From Clavelina lepadiformis (Eukaryota > Chordata > Ascidiacea > Aplousobranchia > Clavelinidae): a stretch of DNA of 64,000 nt. A program made the translations under genes and the position numbers. Every line of letters begins with the position of its first letter. Within the stretch, counting starts at the first letter, position 1. The DNA lies in assembly GCF_947623445.1 (NCBI RefSeq), contig NC_135247.1, positions 7,318,501 to 7,382,500 on the forward strand, in the 5' to 3' direction. The notes below the pieces were generated by a model that saw nothing but the letters and a program-made list of their open reading frames with translations, did no database searches and had not been told where the DNA came from. Below are positions 24,364 to 36,412 of this stretch, piece by piece.

Positions 24364-26445
24364 CTTGAAGCTGGCATTCAATAGTTGTCATTGTGCAATA
24401 GTTATAAGTAATATACATTTAACACAACCATGTGCCTATTTAAATGGTCTATATACTCAACTATCTAGCGTGTCTAATATGCTGGTTTGTCGATTTTCAT
24501 GATATTCAAGCTTCGTTTTCTGTGACATTTCTATAAATGCCAAAGTTTTTAATTGAAACAGTTACTCGGAATGCATTTTACAGGTACCGTATTGAACTCT
24601 TTCATTGTGTATGTTAATCGCGTAGCTTTTTCAAATCCACTTTTGTTACGTACTGTTTGGTTTCGATGCTAGCAAAAGATTAGGTATTTGCGTATTGCAT
24701 TACTTTCAAAGGGAATATATACGTTAATCACATCATCCAATTTGGGAAACTAAGATTGACTGGTAATATTATAGCCTACAATTCAGTGTCTGTGAAACTT
24801 TACGAATTCTTGTGAGAAACAACAACAATAAATTTGCACGCGTAAGTAAGCTACCGTATTTGCTTTTTGTTAATTTTATGAACGGGCATAATAACTTTTG
24901 AAACTAATAACTAATTTATCCCAGTTTCTTACTCAACGTTTAACTCATATTCTTATTCATCTGGCACTATCGAATTAAACAGCGATTAACAATAGATAAA
25001 ATGAAAGACATGATAATTACATCGAAAACAAACATCGCGGGAAACGCCCACAACAGGACCGCATTGTCGAGCATGGTACAGTGTGATAATTTCGTTAGCC
25101 ACAATTTGGCACAACACTGACTCGTTTCAAGTCCATTGCATTGCCACAGGTTTGACATTTTAACAAAAGATCAGATTACCTTGTGTTTTAAGCTCGGCCA
25201 TCTAAATCGAAAAACAAGTTGTAAGTTTTGTTGTTCTGGCTTTTCGTTTGTCGTTGCATTTGATTATCTTTTCAGATTAACAAAAACGTTTTATCGACAG
25301 TAGCCTATGATTGGTGTGGTATGATACCATACTGGATACTCGGCTACCAATGGGCCATGGGAGGGATTGTCCCCAGTCGAAGAATTTGCTTTGTCCTGTA
25401 ATAATACTTAAAAAACACTTTATATGTCTTTGTAATCTTAAACATAGTTAAGTGCAGTGGTAACAAGTTTATTACAAATTCATTATAATTGATCATGGCT
25501 TGAACTATAAAAACTAAATCAATAAGGCTTCCATGGAACAAACGTGCCATGCTGTTTGTAACAGAAATATTAAGTTGTTTGCGAAAATTTATTAATCTGC
25601 AAAGCCTCATAATTTTGTAATATTTTGAAAATCAACGTAGAAAGAACAATAAATATAAGAATGCATTTATAAGCAACTTAAAGCAGCTCGGTAACATCGT
25701 CTCACTAACACCTTTTTTAAAGTGTACCGGCAAAATCAGCTGCGCCGCTGCGATAAACTAATGTATAGGCTATAGGGATGAAGATGATTTGGCGTTGTAG
25801 CAATTGCTAAGACATTTAGGAAAAGATGCAAACCATAATTTACTGAGAACCAAATCACTTTACATAAGTTTAACAACTAGATCTATAAACGCATATAGCA
25901 AAAAAGAAATAGCTCTACAAATTGTTAGAAGATCGATCGTCTTTGTTTTATAAAAATTTTTTTGTTTTTCTCTTGTTCGGTTGACATTTGTTTTAAAGCT
26001 AAACGTTGTAAAATTAAATTTAAATGTTGTTTTTTTAAGTAATTTTTTATTAAGGGCTTGTTTTTCCAAGCTTACTGCTAATAGTTAAAGCTTAACTTTT
26101 CAGTTAAGGTTTCGTCCGTTTTTATTTGGCAAATTGTTCAATTAATAACAAAGATTAGCCTATATACTGTATATCAAATTTAATGCGTTTAATTTTAAAC
26201 AACGCCATATTTATCATAACCAACAAGAATTTATCAAATGACATCGTAGGTTTGAGAGAAATCTGTTTTCGTAAAATCGTTCGACAATGGTTAGCTTTCC
26301 CTTAACATAACCTATAAAATAACTTACGTAATAATAATTAGTGAAAGAGTTTTGCCAAATATACCTAGCAGTTATGCTATAAAAGTATATATGGAAAACT
26401 GCAAGGTCAGCTTTGCTCATCTTGTTTCTTCGCTTTATCTGATGA
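24364..26445. other. Gene-free stretch between the transporter and kinase A (convergent ends)
   Basis: This holds the 3'UTR of the Spinster-like gene and, on the other strand, that of kinase A. AATAAA at 24827-24832 (+) and its complement at 26121-26126 are plausible poly(A) signals. Open frames here are short and AT-biased with no similarity. Confidence 0.5.
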
Positions 26446-29400
26446 TCAGAAGTCTTTATCCCATCCAGATAATTCTTCTTCAACTTCCTCGTTATCGGAA
26501 TCGAAGTGATCAAAATTCTGTAGGTCTTTGATGCTTGTTATGTTTGGTATATACGGAGCTTCAAGTGAGTGATTTCTTAGTTCCGTCCAAGCGAATCCCT
26601 AAGTGGATCATTGTTAAAAAAGCTGAATTGATTTTGTCCAATGTCCTTTCAACACTAACATAAGTTACACCAATTCGTACAGACTCCATTTTATGGCAAG
26701 ATGTTTATGGCTTTTACCGCAAACCAGCCGTGCTTTTTGATCTCATTAATGCCGTCTCGTAGGTTTCCAAGCCTTTCCGAAGGATTTTCTCGACACAAAC
26801 GTCGAATCAGATTTTTTGGATGCTTGGCTATCTTTCCCTATACGATATTGTAAAACAAAAGTGTTAAAGCTCAACACAAGTGCAATCAGGATAATTGATT
26901 GAAAGCTTTACTTGTGTTATTTGTTGAGTGTGTTGCTTTTTGTGAGTATATATTTTTATGCTATATGTACACTTCTACAACGCCCCACAGATGCAATTTG
27001 GTAAAGAAAACGAAGGAGATGTATTTCAACTCTTTGAAAATGCTTGTGTTTGGATTTTTTGACAATTTTCTTGTTGTTGTAAAAAATCTATCAACACATA
27101 TATAATAAACGTTGGTGAAACATAGAGAAACGAGGAATCAAGGCTAAACAACGTAAAAACATAATAGGACAGAGAAAAATTAAAAAGTCGCTCAATCAAG
27201 CGATACTTCAAATTTCGTGAAATAGCCAAGCTAAAGTCGTGAATAGGTCTGCCTAAATTAATCTGGGGTCATCAGAGAAATGATAAACCGATACGTTTTT
27301 TAGGGAAAGAGAGGGTAAAGGCTTTTCGCGTGGTTGCAAGAAAATTGCGTTGCGCATATGCCGTTTGATGTGACGAGAAAATGCTCAAAATAGCTGTCAG
27401 AAAACGATTCCATTTTAGATTTAGTAAGTGGTCAACCAGGCATCACTCATCAATTAAGCTTACGCTAAAAGTGGCAGGATGTAGCCTACTAACAAAATCA
27501 CAGCGATCAAACTTGTACATTTTCAAAACCAAAAAGCTTGTTTCAGTACGAGATGCAAATGCATACAGAATCTGTTGAATGTGCAAACATTTTTAGTACA
27601 GATAAAAATAACCGAAAGAAATGATGGTATTGGAAAATGATTGTATGGCAAATGGCGGTAAGAAAATGATAGTCTTGGAAAATGATGGAAACCAATGCTT
27701 TTGCATTGCTTTTTCGTTTCTTCAAAGTGTAAAATTTTGGTTTGTTAGCACTCCAGGAATTTTTGGGCCTGTTAGAACCAGGGCTTTGGAGCTGGCGTAA
27801 ATGTTAAATTGCTCCAGCTCCAGCTCCGGGGCTCTCTTTTATCATAAATTAGCTCCAGCTCCAGCTCCGACTCCATTACGTCAAAAAATGTGCAGCTATG
27901 AACATGTGACTGCTCTGCTGTCAAATCCCCAGCAACGTGGTTAGTTAGAAAAAGTGGCCCCAAAGAGGCAACAATTCTTAATTTTGTGAAGGGTTGCTGT
28001 TAAATTATGTGAATTCAGCCAATAGTAGTAGGCTAGTAGCATAGCATCTTATGAAATACATCGGAGCCGGAGCTATTTTTCAAAAAACTGGCTCCAGCTC
28101 CTGCTCCAGCTTTATTTGAATTTCACGTTGAGCTCCGGCTCCAGCTTCAGCTCCGTTGAAAATGCACGGCTCTGGGGCTCCAGGCTCCGGCTCCGGCTTC
28201 AAAGCCCTGGGTAGAACCCCATTTTACCTTGTGCGTTTTCACACAACCATTAATTTTAAACTCAATGTAAAGGCCTAGCCTACTTCTACTTGTACAAAAG
28301 GTTTCCTACTTTGTATGCAGTATTAACTATTAAGGCAGTTAAGCTTAGGCCTAAGGTGACACGAGTCTGTAGAATTGTAAATATTTGAAGAAGAAAACGT
28401 GCATGGTAAAGTTATATATTTTTACTTTCACACAAATATCAAAAAATATCAATATAGCAATATAGAAGCTTTGAAGTGAAGCAATATGCAATTAAGCACC
28501 GAATTTGATGTGTCAGCTAAAACGAAAAAATAATGTCAGATGGTTTTAAATGCTTTCCTGCCAAATAATTTTATAGGTATAGCATTTAGCATCACATCGC
28601 AAAACAAACTCCTCAAAGTGAAGAAACAGAAAGTTTTTATAATTTTATTGTTGTTACTGGAGGGTTGCTTGTATTACAAACGTTTCCTAATTTTCAGGAA
28701 AGAAAGGGCTACAGTTTCTTACAAAGTCTCTCCTATAAAAAAGAAAATCATATATTCTTAATATTATTAATTGAACATTAATGTATGCAGTCTACACGGC
28801 TGTTGCGATGCAACATCTGCATTGTTGTAGCATAACTGTGCGATGTCTTGGATTAGTTCTGGAATAGGTAGGTTTTCTTCTTGTTTTTTTTTTAACTTAA
28901 AAAAGGAGCCTACCCAACGAGAAAAACCAGAAATATTTTATTATCTTATTGAAGAATTTTTTTATAGCCATTAGGATGTAAAGTACAAAAACAAATGGCT
29001 GCGGTAGCAACTTGTTAACTGGAAATTTGTCTCTGTAAATATTATTTTAGAGCAATGGCGCAGTTCGCTATCGGCTCGTTAGCATTTACTGTAATATCAT
29101 CTCTTCCTTGTGTTTAGCTTTGTATGAACTCCGTAAAATGCTAACACTTGCGGAACTCTGCACTGTACACAGTGTTGGTGAACTTTGAAATGGTAAAGTG
29201 TTTGCATGGTTGCTTATCCCTACAACGGAATCGAAGTTTATAATAACTGTACGTGGTTTGGAAATTTGGTAATTTCACTTTTTGCGATGTTATCGTTGGA
29301 CGTTGGTGAAGTACAGAGTTTATCCAATGTAACTGTTTGCATATACACTTATGCAGTAATATTTGGTTTGGCTCGATTTGCATATACGGTAATACAAAAA

Positions 29401-32400
29401 AGGAATAGCAGAAATACTTACCGGCCAATGTATGCCATCAATTCCATTTAGTGCCTTTTTGTAAACTTGCATAGGTTCGCTTGAACTAAATGGTGGGTTG
29501 CCAGTTAACATTTCAAAAATGAGTATACCTAAAGCCCAGTAATCCACAGCATAGTCGTGCCCCTAAATTGCAAGTTCAACATTTCATTTCGTGACATGGA
29601 ACGAACACAACTGAAGTATTTAAAATGGCTAAAATAAATAAACGTGATATTATATTGAAAATTTGTATAAAAAGGAGTGTACGTTACAAAGTCCAAACTT
29701 TACGAGAGACAGGCGGATTTTTGTTGAAGGTAACAATATTTTTCATGCCAAGATTTGGAAAATCTAAATCGCATGTCAGACTTGAAATTGAGCAGCAGAA
29801 ATTTGGCCACTTATTGTTGTTATAACATTGTACTATAAGTTTCAGATAAATCTACCTTATTCAAGATTAATTCTGGTGGAACATAGTCTGGAGTTCCACA
29901 AAATGTCCACGTCTTTTCTCCATAATATAAGCGTTTGGCAAAACCAAAGTCAACAAGCTTTACATAGCCCTTTTTATCCAACAGTAAATTCTCGGGCTGC
30001 AGAAAATACAAGTTTAAAGAATTAAAAAATTCTGTTGTGCCAAAGCCTTTTCCGTTAATAATGTCTTTTCACATTAACCTATTAGGCCTCTAGCATGTAG
30101 ACTATATAAAAGGGTGTCATTTTTGTAAGTATGCTGCAACTTAATTGTAATGAAAAAAAGAAATAATACATACGCTTTGTAACAAAAATTGTTTCAGATA
30201 TTTTTGCTAGCTTATGGAAAAGAACTCACTTTTAAATCCCTGAAAACAATTCCATGGACGTGGAGATATTCAATTGCTTCTACAACGCAGGCTGTATAAA
30301 ATTTTGCCTGTTTTTCGCCAAAGTAGCGATCATCCCTTAATTTTGTCCATAGCTCTCCACCAAGACATGCTTCCATTAGCATGTAAACAAATCTGTTTTG
30401 TAACGAATATACTTTAACGGGGTAAGTTAAGTTTTATTTTTAAATGATTTGCTTAAAAAATCCGCACTTCTTATCCTTAAATGTTTGATAAAGTTGAATA
30501 ATGAAAGGGTTATTAGTATCCCTCAAGATGATCTTTTCCGATATGATGTGATCTTGTTGTTTTGTTTCGACAATGTAGGCCTAGACATATATAATAATGA
30601 CAGTGAAGCACTATTAAATGACTAAAATAGGCGTAAAACGACAGTTTCTAAACAGGAACAGTTAAAGAATTTCAGTTTGTAAGACAGATGTAATATAATC
30701 AAATCAAAGGCCTGAATTACCTTTTTCATTCGTTTGAGAGCAAATGTACGATGGTCTTGAGTTTTCAATTTAACCAGATCAACTCTGCCAAAACCACCAA
30801 CGCCAAGTGTACCAATCTTTTCGAGATCTTTTAACGAGGTGCTGACCAGCGAAGGACGCGAAGGACGTGTGGGAAGATCAAGGATGCTTATTTTTGACAT
30901 CTGTTGAAGGTCTGCTGACCGTCGTGTAGATGTGGTAGATGCAGTTGATGCTTTATTATTGTTAAGGTGCTGAGGAAGATCATATGTTATCTCGGCTAGA
31001 CTGCCAATTAAAGAAAGAAAAGGCTTTTTCTCTAGAATCATGCACTTCACAACACTAGATTTGACAACAACATTGGCCCCGCGCTTTCCGCTGTCATTCA
31101 GTAACGCGGCCTCGCCAAAGTAATCTCCTTTTCCCAGTGTTCTTTTGTATGTTTCAGCACCATTCCGATCACGGGTAGTGACATCAACTTCTCCTTCCAT
31201 TACGATGTAGAAGGTATCACCGTCTTCACCTTGTCGAATAATGTAATCGCGTTCGTGGAACTTTTCTTCTTCTAGTGCGTCAATGATCTTTAATAATTTT
31301 CCTTTGCTCATGTTTTGTAACAGTGGAACTTTTTTCAGAGCCTGTAGATACACACAAAGGTCATTCTAACGTCTTTTTAACGTCTAAACACAACCTATAT
31401 TCTGTATTTTTAAGATTATCTGATACACCATTGAACATGACATATTATAAACATACTTTGGCTATCTCTGCACGTATTGATCTTGTGGTGTTCATCATAA
31501 CCATTTGAAAAATATTTCTTTCCAGCATCCATACTTTTGTGGCTCCCTTGGCGGTAACAGTCGCTGTTCTTTTACAATTATACATCAGAGCGAGTTCACC
31601 AAAAACACTTCCAGATTTCATGGTCCGAATAAATTTATTTTCCTATAATAATATCCGAGCACTGATTTTATTGAAGAGAAAACGAAAAAATAGTGTATGA
31701 CGCTGGTGAATTCGGAGTTTTTTTAATAACTTGATTGATACTGTAACTACGTTTATTTTTAATTTCTTCGATGAAAACGCCCAAATCTGTTTTTGTTTTA
31801 AATATACATAACGCAGTTAGGGCTATTAGACTTCTAAGATAGGTAGGTACCTTTGTAACTTCCACTTCTCCAGTTTCTAAAATATACAATCTGTCTCCTT
31901 TTGTCCCTTCTTTAACATAGACGCCATTTGGTGGAAAACTTCTTTTCATGTAAGCAATCATTTCGTTCATTTGCTCGTCAGTCAAATTTCCAAGAATTTC
32001 ATTGCTCTTAATTGCCTTTGAACCCACAAAAAATTTAAATGAAAAATTGTTAAGGTGTTAAATCAAAAAAGTGATAAATCAGAAATTTTCTGATGTGATG
32101 TTAATCACATTAATAGAGTATTACAATCTTGCGTTATAGAATTCTTTTCATGGTTATCCATGCTTCCGCTTCAAATTTCCAATGTAGAATTTGTCGTTTT
32201 GTTTTTTTGAGGCTATCGGTATGTTTACTATTATAATTAAACTAAAATAGTATTATGTATTTTGCATAATAGTATAATATATTGTTAAGAGGAGCAGAAA
32301 ATTAGTGAAAATAATTTTTCACTTACTTGTTTAAACAAAATTATTTGTTCTGGGGATTTGGGTGTTTTCTTTGCATCCACCACAACTTGAACTCTTCCAC

Positions 32401-33080
32401 CATCAACCGCTTTTCTTCTTTTCTTTTTGCGCGCTTCCGGAGCCTGCGCGTCAAATTTCTGAGAAAGCAACAAAAGACGCATGAAAGTCAATATGTTTTG
32501 CTATATATACTGTAGGCTCAACAACAAAGCAACATTTATTTCATGTAAAACCTCTGATTGCCCAATCGACGATAGGATCTCTTGCATCTGAGCAATTTTT
32601 TTGTTTTTTTCAATCAATTTTTTTTCCAGTTTGCGTTGTTCATTTTTCAAATCCTTTACATAAACACAAAATTATTTTGGAGAATCTTTTTTGTCGTTGG
32701 TGGGAAATAAAATAGATTTATTAAATTTCAGTAACATTAACTTATTACATATTAACTTACTACAGGTATTAACTTATCACTAAGTATAGTTATTAACATA
32801 ACGAAACAAAATAAGTTAATTTAAATTTAAGTAATGTTAACTTATTACAGGTAATATAATTAACTCATCAGCAGTTCACGAGTGAAATTAAGTGGTATTA
32901 GTTTTACAATTCCTGAATTACCTCAAGGCTTTGCTTAGTTTTGTTGTGATCAATTTCTGCGTTTTCCAATTGTTTTTTTAAATTTGAAATATCCTTTTCC
33001 AGTGTCTTAATAGTTCCGTCTGTATAAGTGCCTTGCACAGGTGCGATAGGCTTATTTCCTTTTAACTTTATAAACGGCAT
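26446..33080 (-). CDS. cGMP-dependent protein kinase, paralogue A (12 exons, 731 aa)
   Basis: Exons in transcript order: 33080-32922, 32653-32552, 32458-32327, 32015-31851, 31642-31457, 31341-30721, 30580-30468, 30392-30230, 29996-29856, 29562-29422, 26837-26718, 26598-26446. Domains: N-terminal coiled coil (about residues 28-80); basic pseudosubstrate RRKAV (101-105), with Ala at the acceptor site; cyclic-nucleotide domain A (about 132-248; FGELAL...RTATV); domain B (about 249-362; FGEAAL, then RGA at 335-337); AGC kinase with GVGGFG (428-433), Lys451, Glu470, FRDLKPEN (Asp545), DFG (563-565), activation-loop Thr578 and C-terminal SGWDKDF. The gene is orthologous to the PRKG family, cytosolic Ser/Thr kinases activated by cGMP. 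Oddities: YRD is FRD and the APE triplet is PPE (587-589), while all catalytic residues remain. The exon ending at 30468 uses the weak donor GTGCGG, required by frame. Confidence 0.95.
27771..28217. mobile_element. hAT MITE (431 bp) with GGAGCTGGAGC-type repeats, in a kinase A intron
   Basis: The element spans 27779-28209. The ends are CAGGGCTTTGGAGCTGG and, reversed, CAGGGCTTTGAAGCCGG. The flanks are GTTAGAAC (27771-27778) and GGTAGAAC (28210-28217), seven of eight equal. Both subterminal regions are built of repeated CTCCAGCTCC/GGAGCCGG units, a known architecture for one hAT family. It lies in the 2.6-kb intron between the last three exons of kinase A. Confidence 0.87.
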
Positions 33081-34839
33081 AATAGTTGTTGCTAACCATA
33101 TAGGCTAAAACTAGGCAGGTAAACAGGTAATTGCTTATTCCTTCGTTATTTAACAACCCTTTATTAAACCTAACAATTTAGGACATACACTTTCAAAAAC
33201 ATAACCAACACATTGGTAATTAGCTAACCACAAATGTAATAATCATCCATCAATAATTGCTTTCATAACGTTTTAAATGTATTTTTGGCTTAAACATATT
33301 TTCAAATAAAAAATTTTACTCAAAACTCCTAGATGATTTTGAATGGCCTGGATTGGAGTTATGGATGTGTCATATATAAACGTCATACACAAAATATCTC
33401 TACCAAAATAAACTTGCCTATTTCGCCAAAATCTCGCCTTTGAATATGAAGGCATAATCTGCTTTTTTACGTTCAAATTTTAGTAATATTAGTAACACCA
33501 TTTCTAACTGACCAATAACACCAATTCTAACTGAAATGAGAAACTTCAAGTAGGCTACACTAAATTACATATTTCAATTAACGCTGTTCACTGACTTAGA
33601 AATAATTTCACACGAGAAACAGTTTTGAACTTCAAATATGATTTTATAAACTTTCATTTATAATAGTTTAGCAGCCAGTTTAGTGTGCACCTGTAACTGC
33701 CAAACAAAATTACGAAACAATGCCTATAAATTCAATTAGATTTAATATTTTGCCTTTCTCTCTATTCCGAAGTGCTCCTGATTCTACTTCTCACATCTTG
33801 AGTACATACTCATCCAAAAATAACCTAACAGCCTGTGTTGCTATGTAACCTTATCTTATCAGTTTTGGCTACATGTAGTTTGATTGACGTTGTAAAAATT
33901 GCGTAATTATTATTGTTGGTCATTTGCTTCATATTTAGTCCCTTTTTATTAAAACGAGAAATTCATTTAACAAAGTGTATGTTAGAGATGAAATTACACC
34001 ATCTTTTTTATTCTTATGTGGCGTCACCTGTGCTCTGTGTTAGGAGCAATTTTTTTGTGCCAGAGAATGAGAATTTTCAGGTCGACAACCTTACAAGAGT
34101 TTGGACAAATAAGCTTATCACGCCAACGCAAGACGATATTGTTTAAATTACTAAATAAATAACCCAAAACAAACGCATTGCGTATAGTTATCTTCTCCGA
34201 GCTTTCTGATAAAACTGTATGTTCATTATAGGGCATAAGCCTATATGAGTTACACCTTCCCTAATGACTACAGAAAAGCATGTTAATATCATATTTCCTA
34301 CTTTTTGACATGTTAATACAATCATCGCCTTGAGAAGATATATTTCTTTTGTTAACCATTTTACAGGAGAACTTTATTTTTGTTTTCCATTATTTTTAAA
34401 GCAATTGTGTTTATTTACTCAAAGTCTTTCTTGCAAGCATAGCATCCATCACCGCATAGTTAATACCAATATATACCTAACTCATCAAAATTAGTCGAGT
34501 ATTCGCATCGATATTTGTCAGCATATACTGCCGAACTAGGTTAACGTGCATTTCAGCATGGGCTATGGGCTACTATACACATAGCGTATATATGTAAGAT
34601 ATGCAAGAAGATGGGGTAAAATGACACTGAAACAAAGTGGTTTCGCAATGTTGTCAGTTAGCGGGCCGAAATTTTGTTATCGTAATGTTATCAAAGATAT
34701 TTAAGAATTCGCTGAACAGTCAATCACTACAAGGATATAGTTATGTCCACAGTTATTGCGTATAGTGTGCTGAATCTGTTTGACACTCAACGTCAGTAAC
34801 GGCTAGTTTGCTGCGATCACTGGTTAGTAAATCATGTGG
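33081..34839. other. Gene-free stretch upstream of kinase A
   Basis: No coding exon of kinase A is needed upstream, because the first exon at 33080 begins with ATG and leads directly into the coiled coil. The promoter should lie here. A sequence GGTTAG ending 12 bases before the ATG (transcript sense) could be a 5'UTR or trans-splice acceptor. Confidence 0.4.
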
Positions 34840-35735
34840 TAGCGTCAATTAACTCCGCTTGACCTGACTGCCATAAAGGCCACGTGTTCTTCTCAGTTCC
34901 AGGTCGATTCAAACCACGGACGATTCAGCCCAGGAAAAAATTAGGTGTCCTACATTTGGCACGCTAGGCACAAATGAGGGTGGAATCGTTCATTGATTGA
35001 ATTGTTTGTGAACTGAATCATTCGTTGGTTGAATCGTACGTGGGTTGAATCGTCCGACCACCGTCCTTCTATGCCAGCACGAATTGGAGAAAAGCATCGT
35101 CCACAGGATAAAAACTAAAACTAAAACGTTTATTCGAACTAGTGAAACATAAAACAATTTGTGATGTTGTGTCGTGTGGTACAGCACAACCATTTGTATT
35201 GCATGCCAATAATAATTAAATGTGGGAATGCTTCAAAAAGTCCGAAACTTTAAAGGAAGAGTAGGCCTACCATGTGCCATGACTGTGTGGCTCTAAACGT
35301 CACACTAGTTCCCCGGCAGATTAAGGCTTGGGGTAAAACAAACCACAATCTAAAAAAAATAAATCGGTAAAAATGTGAAGCCAGACTCTCAGTAACTCCT
35401 CGTCAGTTCTCTGCAGTTAAAGGAAGGCGTCATTGGTCCTCGTCGGACTAAGTTGCAGACAGCCGTGGGTCCTTTGACGTCCTTGCAACATAGCATGCAG
35501 AGCTTTGCAAGGTCACCGGTGAGGCTATTTCTGGTTGTGAGATCACCTGTCTGCATTACTAAACTCCGCTTGACCTGCCTTCTATGAAGGCTATACATGC
35601 CCCTATCTACCAGCACTAATTGCAGACAAACAGTGAGGTAAAACGTTGATGCGAAGTAGTGAAACACTAGACATTCGCTGACATTGTGTCAGCACAAGCA
35701 TTTATCACACCCAATCATAATTATATGTGAAGAAT
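34840..35735. repeat. Two diverged direct-repeat copies next to a gypsy remnant
   Basis: About 34845-35235 and about 35555-35735 share ordered blocks: 'actccgcttgacctg', 'ccagcac-aattg', 'aaaacgtt', 'ctagtgaaaca' or 'gtagtgaaaca', 'gacattgtgt' or 'gatgttgtgt', 'agcacaa', and 'aataattaaatgtg' or 'cataattatatgtg'. They have the same orientation and lie immediately upstream of a retrotransposon integrase remnant. They may be pieces of its long terminal repeats or an independent repeat. Confidence 0.5.
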
Positions 35736-36412
35736 GCACCGAGAAGGCAAAAAAGTTAAAGAGATTGTTCCATGTGGCGCAGCTTTTTGGGATGATGCTC
35801 TCTCATCCTTCAGCGCCACTTACAATTCAAGTGTTCATAAGGTAACTGGAGTTTCTCTTCATTACTTGCTCACTGGAAGGAATCTTAAGTTGCCGGCAGA
35901 TCTTGAAACTAAGGGCCAATTTTCACCCAGAAATGTGAAGACATCCTTCATCTTCAAGACAGAATGAAATTAATTAACCAAGCAGTTTCATCAAGGTTGG
36001 AACAACAAACAGGTTTCAAATGAATCAGCGTTACGACAAAAAGGCGTCTGACGATCAGTATAAAGAAGGTTATGCAGTCTTATTGCGAGACGAGGCTCTT
36101 CGAAAAGATGAAACAAGAAAGTCTCACTTGCCTTATAAGGACCTTTACGTTGTCAAAAAAGTTATTCCCCTGCAAATTATTTGATAGAAAATCGCGAAGG
36201 TAAAATCTGTACTGTATACTTCAATCGACTAAAAAAAAGTTTTGACAATTTTGACAGATGGACCGGCAATCCTATTTTAGAACATGTAAGCGAGAATGGT
36301 TGTAAAATTTCTCCATCAATGGATCCGACAAACAACCGCCATCAGTTTCGTGAATGCTGCAGTCCGGAGCCTGAAATCATCTCCACTTACCAGCTGCAAC
36401 CTGGGGTGTAGA
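35734..36412 (+). pseudogene. Broken Ty3/gypsy-type retrotransposon integrase C-terminal region
   Basis: The frame at 35734-35967 has a pattern typical of the end of the integrase core in gypsy-like elements: a Trp-Asp dipeptide, a Tyr-Asn-Ser-Ser-Val-His motif, then TGVS.HYLLTGR and LPADL. After the stop at 35967 a second frame (about 36018-36183) encodes a charged segment leading to a short hydrophobic block. A third frame near 36178-36240 completes the usual C-terminal pattern. At least two frame breaks make it non-functional. No reverse transcriptase or gag part was seen. Confidence 0.7.
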
